Below are positions 25,201 through 36,100 of a DNA stretch of 60,000 bases, piece after piece (the stretch's first letter is position 1; the number at the start of each line of letters is the position of its first letter). The notes under the pieces were generated by a model. That model did not search any database. It saw only the letters and a list, made by a program, of their open reading frames with translations, and was not told the origin of the DNA. A program made the position numbers and the translations under genes. Source of the stretch: Symsagittifera roscoffensis (lineage: Eukaryota; Xenacoelomorpha; Acoela; Convolutidae); NCBI RefSeq assembly GCF_963678635.1, contig NC_087071.1, positions 28,369,325-28,429,324 of the forward strand. The letters are read 5' to 3'.

Positions 25201-27050
25201 CAACAAAGCTGAGCCATGCACCACTTGTGTTAAATTAACTGTAGGATGAAAGCACCATGACGCTCAACAATTAGCAAACAGAACTTTAACGATAATACCA
25301 TTGAAGGAAGTGAGAAAGTTTTTTAAAAGTATTTTGTTTCATGTTCAAATCAAATAAAAAATTTCAAAGAGGTCCATTTGCGGTTGGTTTTAGCTTTTCA
25401 AAATTTAGTGCCAGATTGTTATCGATCTCAAAACAACTATAGACATTTAATTTGAAAATCGGTGAATAGGTCGACAGAATTAAAGGTGACAGTCAAAAAG
25501 TTGAAAGTCAGCCAAAATTTTTCGTCAAAAACTCTCATTGTACAAATAAGCAAATAATGCCGGCATATGCTCCACGATAGCTATATGAGTAGGTAATGCA
25601 AAATGTTCAAAAAAAAATTTAAAAACTAAACCGACAGATCGTAAGTCGACAGCCATGAAGCCGATAAATCTTTAGCAGAAAATTAAAATCAAAACTCAAC
25701 ATTAGCGTAATATTATTAGCCACCGTTACAGCAGCTACATATACTAATAACTTCTGCAAGTTATAACTTGAGTTATGAAAAACTTGAGGCATTCGAACTG
25801 ATTTTTTATATATTCATAAATTGGAAAGCATGAAACCAAATTAGGTATAGTTTGTGCATTTCAGAAATGCGAGATACTTTTAGCTGGCAAATTACTTGAG
25901 CGAGGTTTTATGACTCTACTTTTGTTAAAAACAAATGGTTTGGTCAGTCCGATTGGTGAATAAACAATGGGTCAACTGTGTTAACTTACTACTTTACGAA
26001 TGTCAAAGCACACGCATCGAAGCTGTTACTGAAAAGCGGCCAATATTTGCAAAACAACGAAAACTCGTACAATTAGAAAACTAGTATTTTTGCAATTAGA
26101 AAAAAACGAAAATTTGTGCCATTACACGAGGCTCGCTTGTGCAAATACGCAACGTATTCAAAGTGAAATTGCAATTCTAAATCTTTGGTAAACTAGTATG
26201 AACAGACCAATACAAATAATTCAATCAATCAAATATTAAGAAAAAAAAGTAACTAATCTAAAACAAAAAAAAACTAGCGAGACCACGGCAAACAGCAGCT
26301 CTATAAAATGCAAAAAAAAAAGAAATACGCCTCGAATCAGTAGAAATTGGGCTGCGTCTCGGAGTCTATCTGCGATCTAGAAAATATGATTCACGCGCAA
26401 TAACCACTCAGCAACGGATGCTCAATAAATAGCAAACGCTAGCCACAAATAAAGCAGAAAAGATGACTCGAGATTTCCGATGCTACAGATTATAGCAAAA
26501 GTGCTATCAAATAAGTAAACACTTTTATTGACAAATTAGGTTAGAAAAAAAGGTTCGTACTAATACACTAAGCCGGTCGCTAAATTTGCAATAAAAGTTA
26601 AAAATTGCAAAACGAATAAACAGTGTTTGCAGACAAACTGCACCGCTGTCAACCCACCAATACTTCAGCAGAAACAGCTGCCTTAAGCCTTACTTTACGC
26701 AATCTACCAAATATAGAAGCCAAGCATCAGTCAACATGGTGAAATGAGACTGCATGCAATCAAAATTCATCAAATCTAATAATAATCAGATATAATTTCA
26801 CTAGCGTCTTGATTAATTTGGCATTTTTTACAAAGACTTTCATCGCAATTTTAATGTTTTTTAATGACAAGCAGCTGAACGCTTGAAAAATTTGGCCTAA
26901 TTTTTCCAAGTTTAAGTTCATTAAAATCATTGAAGTCAAGTTCAAGACTTACCGATTTTTGACGTATTCACAAGAGTTTGATGTTCCCTGGGGAACATCT
27001 GAAGCTACCAGTGAAATGGTAGCTAAAATCTCGATAAATAATTTTTTCAT
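13074..27050 (-). CDS. Gene B: EMI/EGF-repeat transmembrane receptor, complete, with a frameshift
   Basis: Seven exons read 27050-26953, 20773-20726, 19176-19079, 16829-15089, 14702-14150, 13910-13714 and 13256-13074. They total 2918 nt; without a 5-bp insertion in exon 4 this is 971 codons including the stop. Order of parts: signal peptide (1-17), six-cysteine EMI domain (Cys27, 42, 54, 68, 69, 80), about 13 EGF-like repeats of 45 residues, unique EGF-like modules, one transmembrane helix followed by a C-C-C-F-C-R-K stop-transfer, and a short tail with YSVP, YIEP and YVQP. The layout is that of MEGF10/Draper/CED-1 engulfment receptors; ligand and function are unknown. Exon phases match gene A throughout, so the two are tandem duplicates. 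The frameshift at about 16639-16653 would truncate the protein just after the EMI domain unless it is an assembly error or is spliced around. Confidence 0.85.
13714..13910 (-). CDS. Gene B exon 6: transmembrane segment and start of tail
   Basis: The exon is 197 nt with TTTGCAG acceptor and CAG|GTAACT donor. It encodes a short extracellular linker, a hydrophobic helix (I-N-L-V-L-I-I-S-G-A-G-L-L-V-I-L...I-V-L-M-G) and a C-C-C-F-C-R-K border, which may be palmitoylated (inference), then a polar tail. A plus-strand ORF here is a shadow. Confidence 0.88.
14150..14702 (-). CDS. Gene B exon 5: unique EGF-like modules
   Basis: The exon is 553 nt (phase 0 in, phase 1 out), with TTGACAG acceptor and AAAG|GTAAGA donor. 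It aligns along its whole length with gene A exon 5: G-S-D-C-S-K-K-C at the start and C-P-D-G-F-E-G-K-D-C-E-K at the end. Confidence 0.9.
15089..16829 (-). CDS. Gene B exon 4: array of about 13 EGF-like repeats, frameshifted
   Basis: The exon is 1741 nt; after the two phase bases, 1739 nt is not a multiple of three, but it becomes 578 codons if a 5-bp insertion is removed. Units are 45 residues with 8 cysteines (T-N-W-K-Y-G-Q-N-C-A-T-D-C ... C-H-H-V-T-G-T-C-T-C-K-P-G-Y-K-G-S-R-C). Several neighbouring 135-bp units are nearly identical in DNA. The last three or four units are more diverged. The donor is TTTTGG|GTGAGG, phase 0 out. Confidence 0.85.
16639..16653 (-). other. 5-bp insertion that shifts frame in the gene B array
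   Basis: The plus strand reads gcacacaaaagcagagcaatctg, except that sister units have gcacacaagagcaatctg, five bases shorter. The frame from the EMI exon meets TGA about ten codons later, while the array downstream is open in the other frame. Confidence 0.85.
16830..19078. other. Gene B intron 3, no coding signal
   Basis: This is an AT-rich intron of about 2.2 kb. Near 17050-17130 there are short direct repeats of the kind acagttcttaacaagctt. The segment 18650-18725 is a dispersed repeat (see its entry). I see nothing else. Confidence 0.5.
18650..18725 (+). repeat. Dispersed repeat shared in inverse orientation with 44445-44525
   Basis: The segment with gcggttcgccgtgatgat and ctgtacagctc reads as the reverse complement of the sequence in a gene C intron at 44445-44525. 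Only this short core is shared. Confidence 0.7.
19079..19176 (-). CDS. Gene B exon 3: C-terminal half of EMI domain
   Basis: The exon is 98 nt with a GTGAGT donor and encodes G-P-E-V-C...F-N-Y-R-N-E...Y-S-C-C-N-G-Y...C-S. Length, phase and cysteine spacing equal gene A exon 3. The acceptor is the weaker TTTTTAAG. Confidence 0.85.
19560..20103 (+). repeat. About 540-bp hairpin-ended repeat, copy 2 (gene B intron 2)
   Basis: It is close to copies at 11131 and 34971. Near its start is a CAGGGC-GAA-GCCCT hairpin and near its end a CTTTCG-TAT-CGAAAG hairpin. GTTCCGACTG near the start and AGTCGGAAC at the end are inverted to each other. It is non-coding. Confidence 0.88.
20458..20597 (+). repeat. 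Left arm of inverted repeat flanking gene B exon 2
   Basis: About 140 bp starting TGCTCAAGACTTTAATCAAG. It is roughly 90% identical by eye to the reverse complement of 22139-22280. No target-site duplication is obvious. Confidence 0.85.
20726..20773 (-). CDS. Gene B exon 2: 48-nt micro-exon of the EMI domain
   Basis: It is bounded by a good acceptor (TTTTCTGTTTTAG) and donor (GTAAGTA) and encodes V-R-I-E-P-Y-E-S-C-W-T-V-P-V-I. Phase 2 in and out, and the VRI-x-PY-x-x-C residues, match the start of gene A exon 2 (VRV-P-PY-Q-F-C). At 48 nt it can be skipped without a frameshift. It sits between two inverted repeat arms (20458-20597 and 22139-22280). Confidence 0.78.
22139..22280 (-). repeat. 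Right arm of inverted repeat flanking gene B exon 2
   Basis: Inverse partner of 20458-20597, ending CTCTTGAGCA. Sequence between the arms (about 1.5 kb) contains the 48-nt exon and no transposase. These may be two separate insertions of one short element, or the ends of a fold-back element. Confidence 0.85.
23166..23216 (-). repeat. Fragment of the tRNA-Lys SINE family
   Basis: The segment gcagaggcgaagcggagc ... caccacttgcga matches the distal end of the SINE at 34637. A second such fragment lies at 44178-44226. No tRNA-like part remains. Confidence 0.5.
23500..24230. repeat. Degenerate tandem repeat in gene B intron 1
   Basis: Phrases such as gagggccataa, tttgggcgtagccgatta-like text and aatccaaaatctca recur three times with drift. 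Units are uneven (about 180-320 bp), so the period is uncertain. Confidence 0.5.
25190..25690 (+). repeat. Dispersed repeat R3, copy 1
   Basis: About 500 bp related to 45060-45490: shared phrases include catgacgctcaa, ccattgaaggaag, gacagtcaaaaagttgaaa and accgacagat-like text. It is non-coding and diverged. Confidence 0.6.
26270..26590 (-). mobile_element. tRNA-derived SINE, worn copy
   Basis: The minus strand carries a degraded tRNA-like head near 26360-26440 (agcatccgttgctgagtggt) and the same body and tail as the copy at 34637 (aaacagcagctctataaa; acactaagccggtcgc). It lies in gene B intron 1. Confidence 0.6.
26953..27050 (-). CDS. Gene B exon 1: signal peptide and start of EMI domain
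   Basis: The ATG at 27050 opens MKKLFIEILATISLVAS, a signal peptide, then N-S-C at the start of the EMI domain. The exon ends in phase 2 before a GTAAGT donor, the same phase as gene A exon 1. It is only 32 codons. A perfect GTAAGT donor at 27126-27121 hints at an upstream non-coding exon. Confidence 0.8.
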
Positions 27051-27216
27051 TCAAACTGATTTTAAAGCCGGAGCAACTATTTTTCAACTGGATTGATCAA
27101 AATCTGATCGTTCTTTTTTAACTTACTTTTGATGAACATAGGCGCTACGCGCAATACACCGAAGGCATAGAAACTGAAGCAAAAACCAAACAACTTGAAC
27201 AACTAATAATTGAAGA

Positions 27217-27440
27217 ATAACAGTTCTAGAACAAAAAATCGTACTAACACATGTATACACCAAAATTTTACTATATTGACAAAGGGCCTGAAATAACAGT
27301 TCGTGAGCTAAAAATCGTACGAACACATGTATACACCAAAATTTTGCTATATTGGCAAAGATCATGAAATAACAGTTCGAGAGCTAAAAATCGTACTAAC
27401 ACATGTATACGTCAAATTTTTGCTATATTGACAAAGATCA
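27217..27440. repeat. Three tandem copies of a 75-76-bp unit
   Basis: AATAACAGTT recurs at 27217, 27292 and 27368, each followed by the same text including cgtactaacacatgtatac and gctatattgacaaag. Confidence 0.9.
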
Positions 27441-27446
27441 TGGAAC

Positions 27447-28050
27447 AAATAATTAAATTAACATGAAAAAATATATATCTCATGAACAAATAACCAAACA
27501 AACAGACCCATAATATGAATAAATGAAAAAAAATAAATAAATAAATACACATACATAAATAATAAAAGCAAAATTAAATGAAAGAAAGAATAATTAAATA
27601 AATATAGAAATAAATATCAACAAATAAACAAAACACACCTGATAAATAAATAAGCAATAAAAAAATAAATCAATATATAAATAAATAAATAAATACATAA
27701 ATAAATACATAAATAAATAAATAAATAAATAAATAAAAGCAAAAGTGAAATGTACAAATAATTAAATAGACATGAAAAATATATATGAACAAATAACCAA
27801 ACAAACAGACCCATAATATAAATAAATGAAAATAAATAAATTAAATAAATACACACGCAGAAATAATAAAAACAAAGCTAAATGAAAGAAAGAATAATTA
27901 AATAAATAAACAAACCACGTGATAAAAATAAACAAAAATAAATATGTACATACATAAATTATAAATAAATATAAGCAAACTAAACATAATTAAATAAATA
28001 GAAGAACAGATAATTAAATAAATAAAGATGAACAAATAAAGAAACAAACA
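27447..28050. repeat. AAAT-type microsatellite with an internal duplication
   Basis: Runs of AAATAAAT cover most of this tract. A segment of about 180 bp beginning near 27447 (with aaccaaacaaacagaccca) recurs near 27750-27935 in the same orientation. Confidence 0.85.
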
Positions 28051-29502
28051 TACGCAATCACGTGACATAGCGCGATATAGTCCAGCCCACATGATAATTG
28101 ATAACTGTGGACGTTATTTGTCGACACTTGACAACAGAAAACATTTAAAAAAAACCCGTTACACGATACCATAACACCTTGACTAAAGTCTTCGGTGTAA
28201 ACATACAGCGTAATATTAAGAATTTTACAAGATTGTTCTGGTATTTTGAGCCAATCAATTTTAACTTTGATCATGTATTTTCTGCAGAGTTCAAGCAAAT
28301 TCAGAGCTGACTTTACTAAAAAACCAAATAGAACAGATTACTCAGTCAATTAAAAATGGGGTACAACTTTGTTTGCGGGTATTTTACTTTTTTCTTTTTG
28401 TTTATTCTGATGCAAAATCAGGTACAAAAAATTCTCATGTTTTCCGTGTCGCGAAAAATCGGTTTGCAATTACGAGTGAGCAATGCAAAAGAATAGCATT
28501 TGTTATATATAAAATTGGCCATTTAGATTAAAAACACTTATTTTTTTTCAGAGTAAAAGTAGTTTTGAAAGCTTAATTAATCGTTTTTTTGATAATGATT
28601 TTTTTAAAAAGTTAACTGCAAAAAAATAGGAAACATTTTAGAATTTTTGTTTTGTTTTGAAGACAAAGTGTAGTCGATAACGCCTGAATCTCTAAATGGC
28701 TAAGTTTCTACTCGTTTGTATAGTTCTATCATCACACCACACCAGAAACGACACTAATTGAAAAATAAGCTTTGCTTTTTGTAGTTTTTCACGCATTTTG
28801 TCTGAACATTCTGTGCGTCTTGCACAGCAATCGGCTATTATTATTTGAACTGCATTTCACCAACTCATGGCTCTTAACATTTTAAAAGGCAGCTGAACAA
28901 AAGTATAAATTCGAAATTTCTAAACAACTTTATACTGATTGGAGTCAGAATTATCAAGGAAAGGACAGTTTATATTTTTCAGAAGTTTGTTTATTTAAAA
29001 CTGTCGCATACACAATTCAAACTTTACTTCACAAATGGAATGATTTCTATTTATTTCTATTAGTTATTCAAATTAACAAGCAGTTTGAACAAAAACATCT
29101 AATCTAAAATTATGAACTCTTATTTAACTTAAGAACAGAATGGCAAATGAATGCAACACTTTATAAAAATTAATGCACAGAGAAATAGAAAATTAACACA
29201 TGGAATAAGCGGCACTAGCTTAATACAATATTGGAAAATTATGGTTGTTTCCTGAAAATGGTGACACTATTTCAGAGACCAATTTAAATTGTAACGGTCC
29301 CAATTTCAAAACGAAGGCGTAAGATTACATCCTATGCGAAGAGTAGTTTACATCATTTTCATAATACACTTCCAAAAAATTTTTCGAATTAAATTGGTAT
29401 TACAAAACACAAGAAATCATGTCCGGATTTATTGAAAAAAATCCAGGCAAGTCTTCAAAACGACATTAAACCGACCACATTTAAGGAAAAGATTATAATT
29501 CT

Positions 29503-29508
29503 TTTATT
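29503..29508 (-). promoter_or_regulatory. Candidate poly(A) signal of gene C
   Basis: AATAAA on the minus strand about 330 nt after the gene C stop; another lies at 29428-29433. Either could be used; both may be chance in AT-rich DNA. Confidence 0.3.
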
Positions 29509-29840
29509 TTCAGTGATTTATGTAATCATTTATGCACCTTTTTGTAGCAATTGCAACATTTGGTAAATGCGAAGAAACAAATTAAGCATTTGTAAATTCA
29601 CTTATATAAACAACTAAATTCTAGCGAAAGCAGTGATATTTTTTATCGAACTCAATTTATCTTCATTTAATAAATCCTCAAATTTTGGTTCCATTTCATG
29701 AACAACAACTCATCGTTCATTTTTCACATTTTCGTGAAGAAAACGTGATCGAAAAACTCTGGTGAAAACTTCTTATTTTGATGTTTCACGCTGTAATAAG
29801 CTACGAAAAATCAACTACATTTCAGTTTTCAGGTGATTTT

Positions 29841-30148
29841 CTAAACTGAAGTATTAAGTTCTGTTGGTGGATCCATTGCACCTCTTCCATAGGCTTCCAA
29901 AAACGATCCATCTTCATCGAATCCACCAAGCATATCTTCATCGTCGTCATAACTATCAGCGTCTAAATCTATCCGAGATCCACTAGGTCTAGGCGTGTAT
30001 GAAGGCATGAGTGGGATTCTTGGGTTCGTATCCCACATTGGATGTTTCCCAAATAAGTCTGGGTGGTATTCGTCAAAGCGAGCTGTGTCATCTTTCCTCG
30101 GGAATGAAGGAGCGTCTTTAGGCCTGAATTTCATTTCTTGCTCACGCA
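29841..30148 (-). CDS. Gene C last exon: cytoplasmic tail, stop TAG
   Basis: 308 nt, TTTGCAG acceptor, 101 sense codons plus TAG. It encodes basic membrane-proximal residues, R-F-D-E-Y-H-P-D-L-F, an acidic run (D-D-D-E-D), the diverged ankyrin motif E-D-G-S-F-L-E-A-Y-G, and the C terminus N-T-S-V, which fits a class I PDZ ligand. Confidence 0.85.
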
Positions 30149-33100
30149 CTGCAAATAAACAAGGTCATTGATAAACATTCAAAATATTTTGCTGAAAAAG
30201 ATCCTTTTCGCGATAACTTAATTTCGACTGCCTAAAACCAAAAAATGTTATAACATTTTGCAAATTGTGAAAAGCTCATAAAAAATAACGAAAGACAAGA
30301 TAGTATTTATTTATATATCCACCAGATAGTCCACTCTCAATATTCGACGAAAATTCTGGCGAAACTTATCCGTTCTCAGAAAACCCCCCTTTAATTAAAC
30401 TGCTTATCGTTATTTGTAGCTCAGCTTGAATCTCTTCAACTATATAGAACTTATTCAACGGTTAAGCAGATTTAATCAAGAATTGGTTACACAAAAAGTT
30501 TATACCTACAAACGAATCTCGCCTTTTGCAAAAAAAGGGGGGACCATTAATGAGATGCCTCACCTCTATAGGGGTGACTCCTATTCTTCCTCCAGTAGAT
30601 GATGCCTAACACTGCCACCACCATCAGCAGAATGAGGGCCAGGAAGGCGAAGAAGAGAGGCACATTGGCTGCACGCACGATCCCCTCCGTCTGCTTAGCA
30701 GCTGGAAAGCAAAAAATAATAATTACAAAAAAAGAATAATTAATTGTTATCTTCAAATAATTATAGCTATAAGTTGTAGACAATTATTGCTAAAAAGCAT
30801 ACAAACTTCAATCCAGCTGGAAAAACAATTAAAAATAAATTTATTTTCATTTATAGTAGACAGAATCAAACAAAAATACAGAGAGATCTGTTATTTAAAA
30901 ATCGACTGCCCAAAAACCGTTCCATCATCGGGTATTTAAAGAAAAATAATTTTTATTTCAAAACTTTTGGATTTGGAAAACAAAATGGTTAATTTTCACA
31001 TACTCGTTCGAATTACAGTAGCAACAGGCGTGTTAATGTAGAAAAAGGAAGTAGAATTTGACATCTAGCTTCGAGATTTACCAGAATGAAACTTAAAATC
31101 ACGTAAATTTCTAATGATAACTGTTCAGTGAGAGGCCAAATTGATTTATTTTAAGTTGAAGGAACGATAACTGACGGGATCCATAAACACCCTAAACCCG
31201 TTAGTAATCAAAAGATGCTTTGTTAAGATAACGGCTAGTCAAATCAAACTAAACTAATGATATATTGGTCTGTACGATCTTTTCTAACGTCATATATACC
31301 GTTTGTTATCTAGGAAATTATCAAGTTAAGAATCTGAAACTTTCATAACATGACGTTTTTAGGACGAAGCGGAAATTAGAAGATAAGTTGTTTTAATTTT
31401 GAAAACCACATTAGTCAAAACCACATTCATTGGCTAAGTTTACAATACAAAAGGAGACTTAATTATTTCAGATCTCATATCTAATGACGATGGCTAATTT
31501 TTCTTAGAAATTAGACGCTCAGGAAATAAGACGCATTCCAACAACCGGATTAAAAAAATTGACGCGCTGGTATACTTTCATTTCAATTTTTCAGAACTCC
31601 TAGTGTCCCTACCTCCCATGTTCCGGCCCCAAGAACAGTATCCTCATTCGAGAAACTTTATCAAGTTAAATTCTAACCCGCGGCTAATTGCCGGCATGTC
31701 ACGCGTCCAATTTCTTAGGCGCCATTATCTGATTTTCAATACAAAATCAGGTACCAATTTTTCTTTCTTATATAATACCTATCAATAATTTTGAAAATAC
31801 TTTTGAAATTAGTTGACTATGTTGCTCTTACGGTTTATACCGTAAGAGCAACTTAGTCAACTAAATTCAAAATTATTTTCAAAATCCCTGTGAAATATCA
31901 TATAATATTTCCATAAACCGTAATATTGAATGAAACAGTACTAAAATGTTGATTGTTCACTTCAGAAGCCTAACATAGGTAACAACAAATTCGTCTAAGA
32001 CTTCCTGTTCAACCTGAAACTGAGAGGTTGACAAAGTGCCAATCTAAAAACCGAAGTCATTTAGTCAATCAGTTATCAAACATAGTAATATCATCCAAAT
32101 AAAAACAAAAAGAAAACTTAATTAATTAAAATAGAGAAATGGTCAAGAGTTATCGGACTAGGAACTAATAGATTGCCAGTTAGACTCCTATGGGTTCTTT
32201 CAAAACACGATCATTTTTTATTGCAAATTTAAAAGCAGCTCAATCTATCTCTCCGAAAGGCAAGCAATTTTTAGATCACGCAAAGAACGATTTATGAGGC
32301 TGAACTCTCTTGACTGAATTAAAACAACGGGAGTGTACTTTTAGTGTCATGCCTTTTCGCGTTTATTTTATTGTTCCGACTTTCGAAGAAAACGGAATAT
32401 TTATGCTCGTTGAAGGTCTATTTGTTCAGTCAATTTTCGCCAATCGGAATAATAGTTTCCAACAGAAATTTTTTATACCCCATTGAAGATATGGACTTTC
32501 TGAGTTCAAATATATATAGGAAAAATACTTTACCTCGATTATTTTTTGTAAAGTTCTGGGGTTTTTTGTTTGAAAATTGCCGAATTGGCCATGTTCTGGA
32601 CTAAATTATGCGCGCTTTGAAGAATTTATTCATAATGCTGAGAGCTTAACGCGAATTATTTATGCATGATAAATTATCCCGCAGAACAAAATCGTTCCAC
32701 ATTGAACTGAGGCAAGCTAATCGGTCGTATTAATTTCGTAGGACTCAAAATTTTACACTTTGATATTGTCCACTTTTCAATATTTTCTTTTCCCAAAAAC
32801 TAATGGATATGAATTAGGGGCAGTCGGAACATTCAGGGCTTTTCCCTGATATACGAGCAGTCTTGTTATTTTAATTCTTTTGACTTTTTGTCTTATGACT
32901 TAAACACTCACAAGGGGTGAATTTATATAGAAGCACACTTTCAAAAAGTCTATATTAAACAGAGCAGCAAAGTTCGTTCAAACCAGTCTAGCAATACGCT
33001 CAAACTTCATAAATTAAATTTTCAGAACACGTTAAAACAAGTTTTACACATTTATTTGAGCTTTTTTTTCAAGTCATGCAACTGACAAACTGTCTGACAC

Positions 33101-36100
33101 ATTTTTCGCTTTAAACTTTGATGGCCTAAGAAAAACTAAAATTTTCGAAAAAAAATTATTATTGATTGAAAAATTTATCGATATGAAATTGTACGCAACA
33201 AGTTCAAATGAGAGAAAACTAAAGTATTTTTCAACAGCAAAAGATAAAAATAAAAATTGGAAAAATATGAGTAGCTTATATGAAAGCCTGATTCGTTGAC
33301 AAAAAAAACAGCCAAATTAATCAGGCTAATTTTTTTAAAGCAAGATATAAAATACAAAAATGAGAGATTCTACTGATTAAATGTCTTTTTAAGGTTTAAA
33401 GTTTTTACTGATATGGGATCAATTGAGCAATTCCGTAATACCCCCCCCCCCCCTCCCCCTGTAATGACCAATTGAGTTACCTCACCCCAAGCAAAATCGG
33501 TAAAACGCTACAAAAAACGTTTTTTTTTTCAAACACAGGCAGATAGTTGATGTGATCGTAGAACACAATCAATTGACCTACCGATCGATTGTTTTTTCGA
33601 AAATCAAAATTAAAAAAATTAACGAATTTTGTTTGGGGACCAAGATATAATTGCTTTTCCTCAAGCCTAAGTCGAAACCAAAACTAAGTCAATAGGAATT
33701 TTTTTTATTCCTAGGGGAAACCTTAAACTTATTTATTTATGAAACTGAATGTTTTTCACGTTTTATCGCACACTTGCACTTTCTTAATTGGTCAGCTTAA
33801 CTTTCCTTCCTTTGAGCAAATGATTTGAATTGAACTTAAGAAGAAATCATAAGGCAAAAGCCAGGAAAAAAATCAATTGAAAGAGTCTTCAATTTTCTAC
33901 AATTCAGAATTCACAAAAAAAAACATGCCAAATGTTCAATTAAACAGCCACGCATAAGTTGATGAGCTGAATTACACTAAAAATATGCAACTTTTTTCTA
34001 AATTGATAGAACTTTGGAGTTTCATGAAACAAATACGGCAACTTGGAGCACGTAAAACTTTATGATTGAGACTGTTCTCTGTTTGTAAACTTTCGCTGAG
34101 AACTCTAGATCTATTAATTGCAAATTTTGCTTTTGTTGGAGCGCATATTCTGTATTGTATTTGGCAAATGAAAGTAAAATAAAATGATATATTTTGTGTT
34201 AAGAACAAAATGTGTTAAGAATTCACGATGTGTTAAGAACAAAATGATATATTTTGCATGAATCAAAGTATTGAATAGATTAAATAGCATGCCTCAATTC
34301 AATTTGGAACAATTTTAACCACAGATTAATCTCCGCTTACGCTTTTATAGCACGAAATATATTGCGAGTTAATTGTCCCAAATTGGCCTTATTGCCAATC
34401 TTTAAACCCGCATAACTTTGCAAGAAAATATCACAGATAAAATATCTTTTTGAATTTTTGAACAGGACAACAATCAATATCTTTCGGCTGATAAAAAAAT
34501 CCATTTAAAGTTTCTAGTTAAAACGTCCAAGTTTGTCTGGAGAAAAAAACCAACCGAGCACAAATATTCCGTCCCCTTCTTCGCAAATCGGAACAAAAAC
34601 TAAACTTTAACACTTTTAAATAGTTTAAATAGTTTACATAGAGGCGAAGCTTCGCTTCGCAAACACTTGCGAGAACACAGCAAAAAGCAGCTCTAAAAAG
34701 TGCAATTATAAAAAATTAGAAAGAATCCTCGATTTAGCAAAATTTCGTCAACCTTTGAGATTCGAACCTACGACCTAGAGATTAAGAGTCTCTCACACTA
34801 CCCACTAAGCCACGGAAGCTTTGTAGGTACCATTAACCACTCAGTCACAAACAGATGCTATGCAACTTCGAATGCTACAGTGAAGATTCCAAACAAGTGA
34901 ACACTTTTAATTGCGAGTTAACTTCGAAAAAAGAAGGTTCTTAATAACACACTCAGCTGATCGCAAAGTGTAACAAGACTGCTCGTATCAGGGCGAAGCC
35001 CTGAATGTTCCGACTGTCTTTTAAGGTTTATGGAGCAGCAGTAATAACATTAAAAAAATTAAATTAAATAAAATAAAACGAAATTTTTTTTTTCTAAAAT
35101 TTGAAATTTTTTAATGAAAATCGTCACCCCACACGCCATATAAAGTACAAAAAGAGAGATTTCGTTCCTTGTAACAAATCAATTATGGCAAATAAGCTTC
35201 GTTCAACCAATTTGGAACGATTTCTAAGACGGATTAACTCTCCGCTTACGCGTTAATAGCGCGAAATATATCGCGCGCTAATTGTCCCAAATTGGCCAAA
35301 ATGGCAATCTTTAAACCCTCATAACTTTACAAAAAATGATCACAGGTGAAATATCCTTTCAAATTTAAGCTCAGGACAACAAAACTTTTGAATGATATAA
35401 AAAAATTCCGTCAAAAATGGCTAGTTAAAAAGTCAAAATTTGTCTGAAGAAAAAAAAACCCACCCCGAGCACAAATATTCCGTTACTTTCGTATCGAAAG
35501 TCGGAACAATTAGCTCCTTTTCCCTCCCCTCCCCTCCCCCACCTCACATAAGCATTAATTTTATTGTGTAACGAGGGGTTTTATAAGGTTAAACTCGAAG
35601 ACCAAATATATTTCGAATTAGTTCGCATGCCAATTATTGTAACATTCGGATAACGTGAACAAAAACTCACTAGTAAAAATTTGAAGGTGGGGGAAAGGAA
35701 ACAGAGCCGTGTAATTAACATAATACCAAAAAGAAAACATCTGACGTCGCCGTTTTCTCGACCTTTTAACTGAATATACTCTCTTATATTGAACTCTTGT
35801 GACCAAATCACGTATGTAAAACTGTGAACAAACTTTGATCAATCTGTGTCAAGTTTTTAAAATCTAATCTATATTGTGTAGCCTCTGAAAATTACATAGA
35901 GCATTTGAGGCTTGCTGCATCCAAAGAAATTATTATGCAAATTGTTTTTGATAATCGCTCGTCATTTCTCTACACATTCAAGTCATATGATTAAAATGAG
36001 CACGCTATGTGTGTTAAAATTGTAAGCTTAATTACCTACTTTTTTATTTGCAGATTGCTACCATCATAAAATACAAGCAAAACATGTTCAAAGCTTTGGC

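Larger units (their letters stand above)
20774..26952. other. Gene B intron 1 (6.2 kb), repeat-rich
   Basis: This intron contains the right inverted arm, a SINE fragment near 23166-23216, a worn tandem repeat at about 23500-24230, a dispersed repeat at 25190-25690 and a SINE copy at about 26270-26590. Small ORFs at 21776-22117 and 22643-22900 are AT-rich and show no domain. Confidence 0.5.
27051..29840. other. Spacer between gene B start and gene C end
   Basis: Low-complexity region with the promoter side of gene B on the left and the 3' flank of gene C on the right. It holds a three-copy 75-bp tandem repeat, AAAT-rich microsatellite DNA and otherwise plain AT-rich sequence. ORFs in the AAAT tract are low-complexity artefacts. 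Confidence 0.6.

Noticed and set aside
27617-28298. Hydrophobic minus-strand ORFs in the AAAT tract
   Set aside because: Tyr/Ile/Leu-only translations of AAAT microsatellite DNA.
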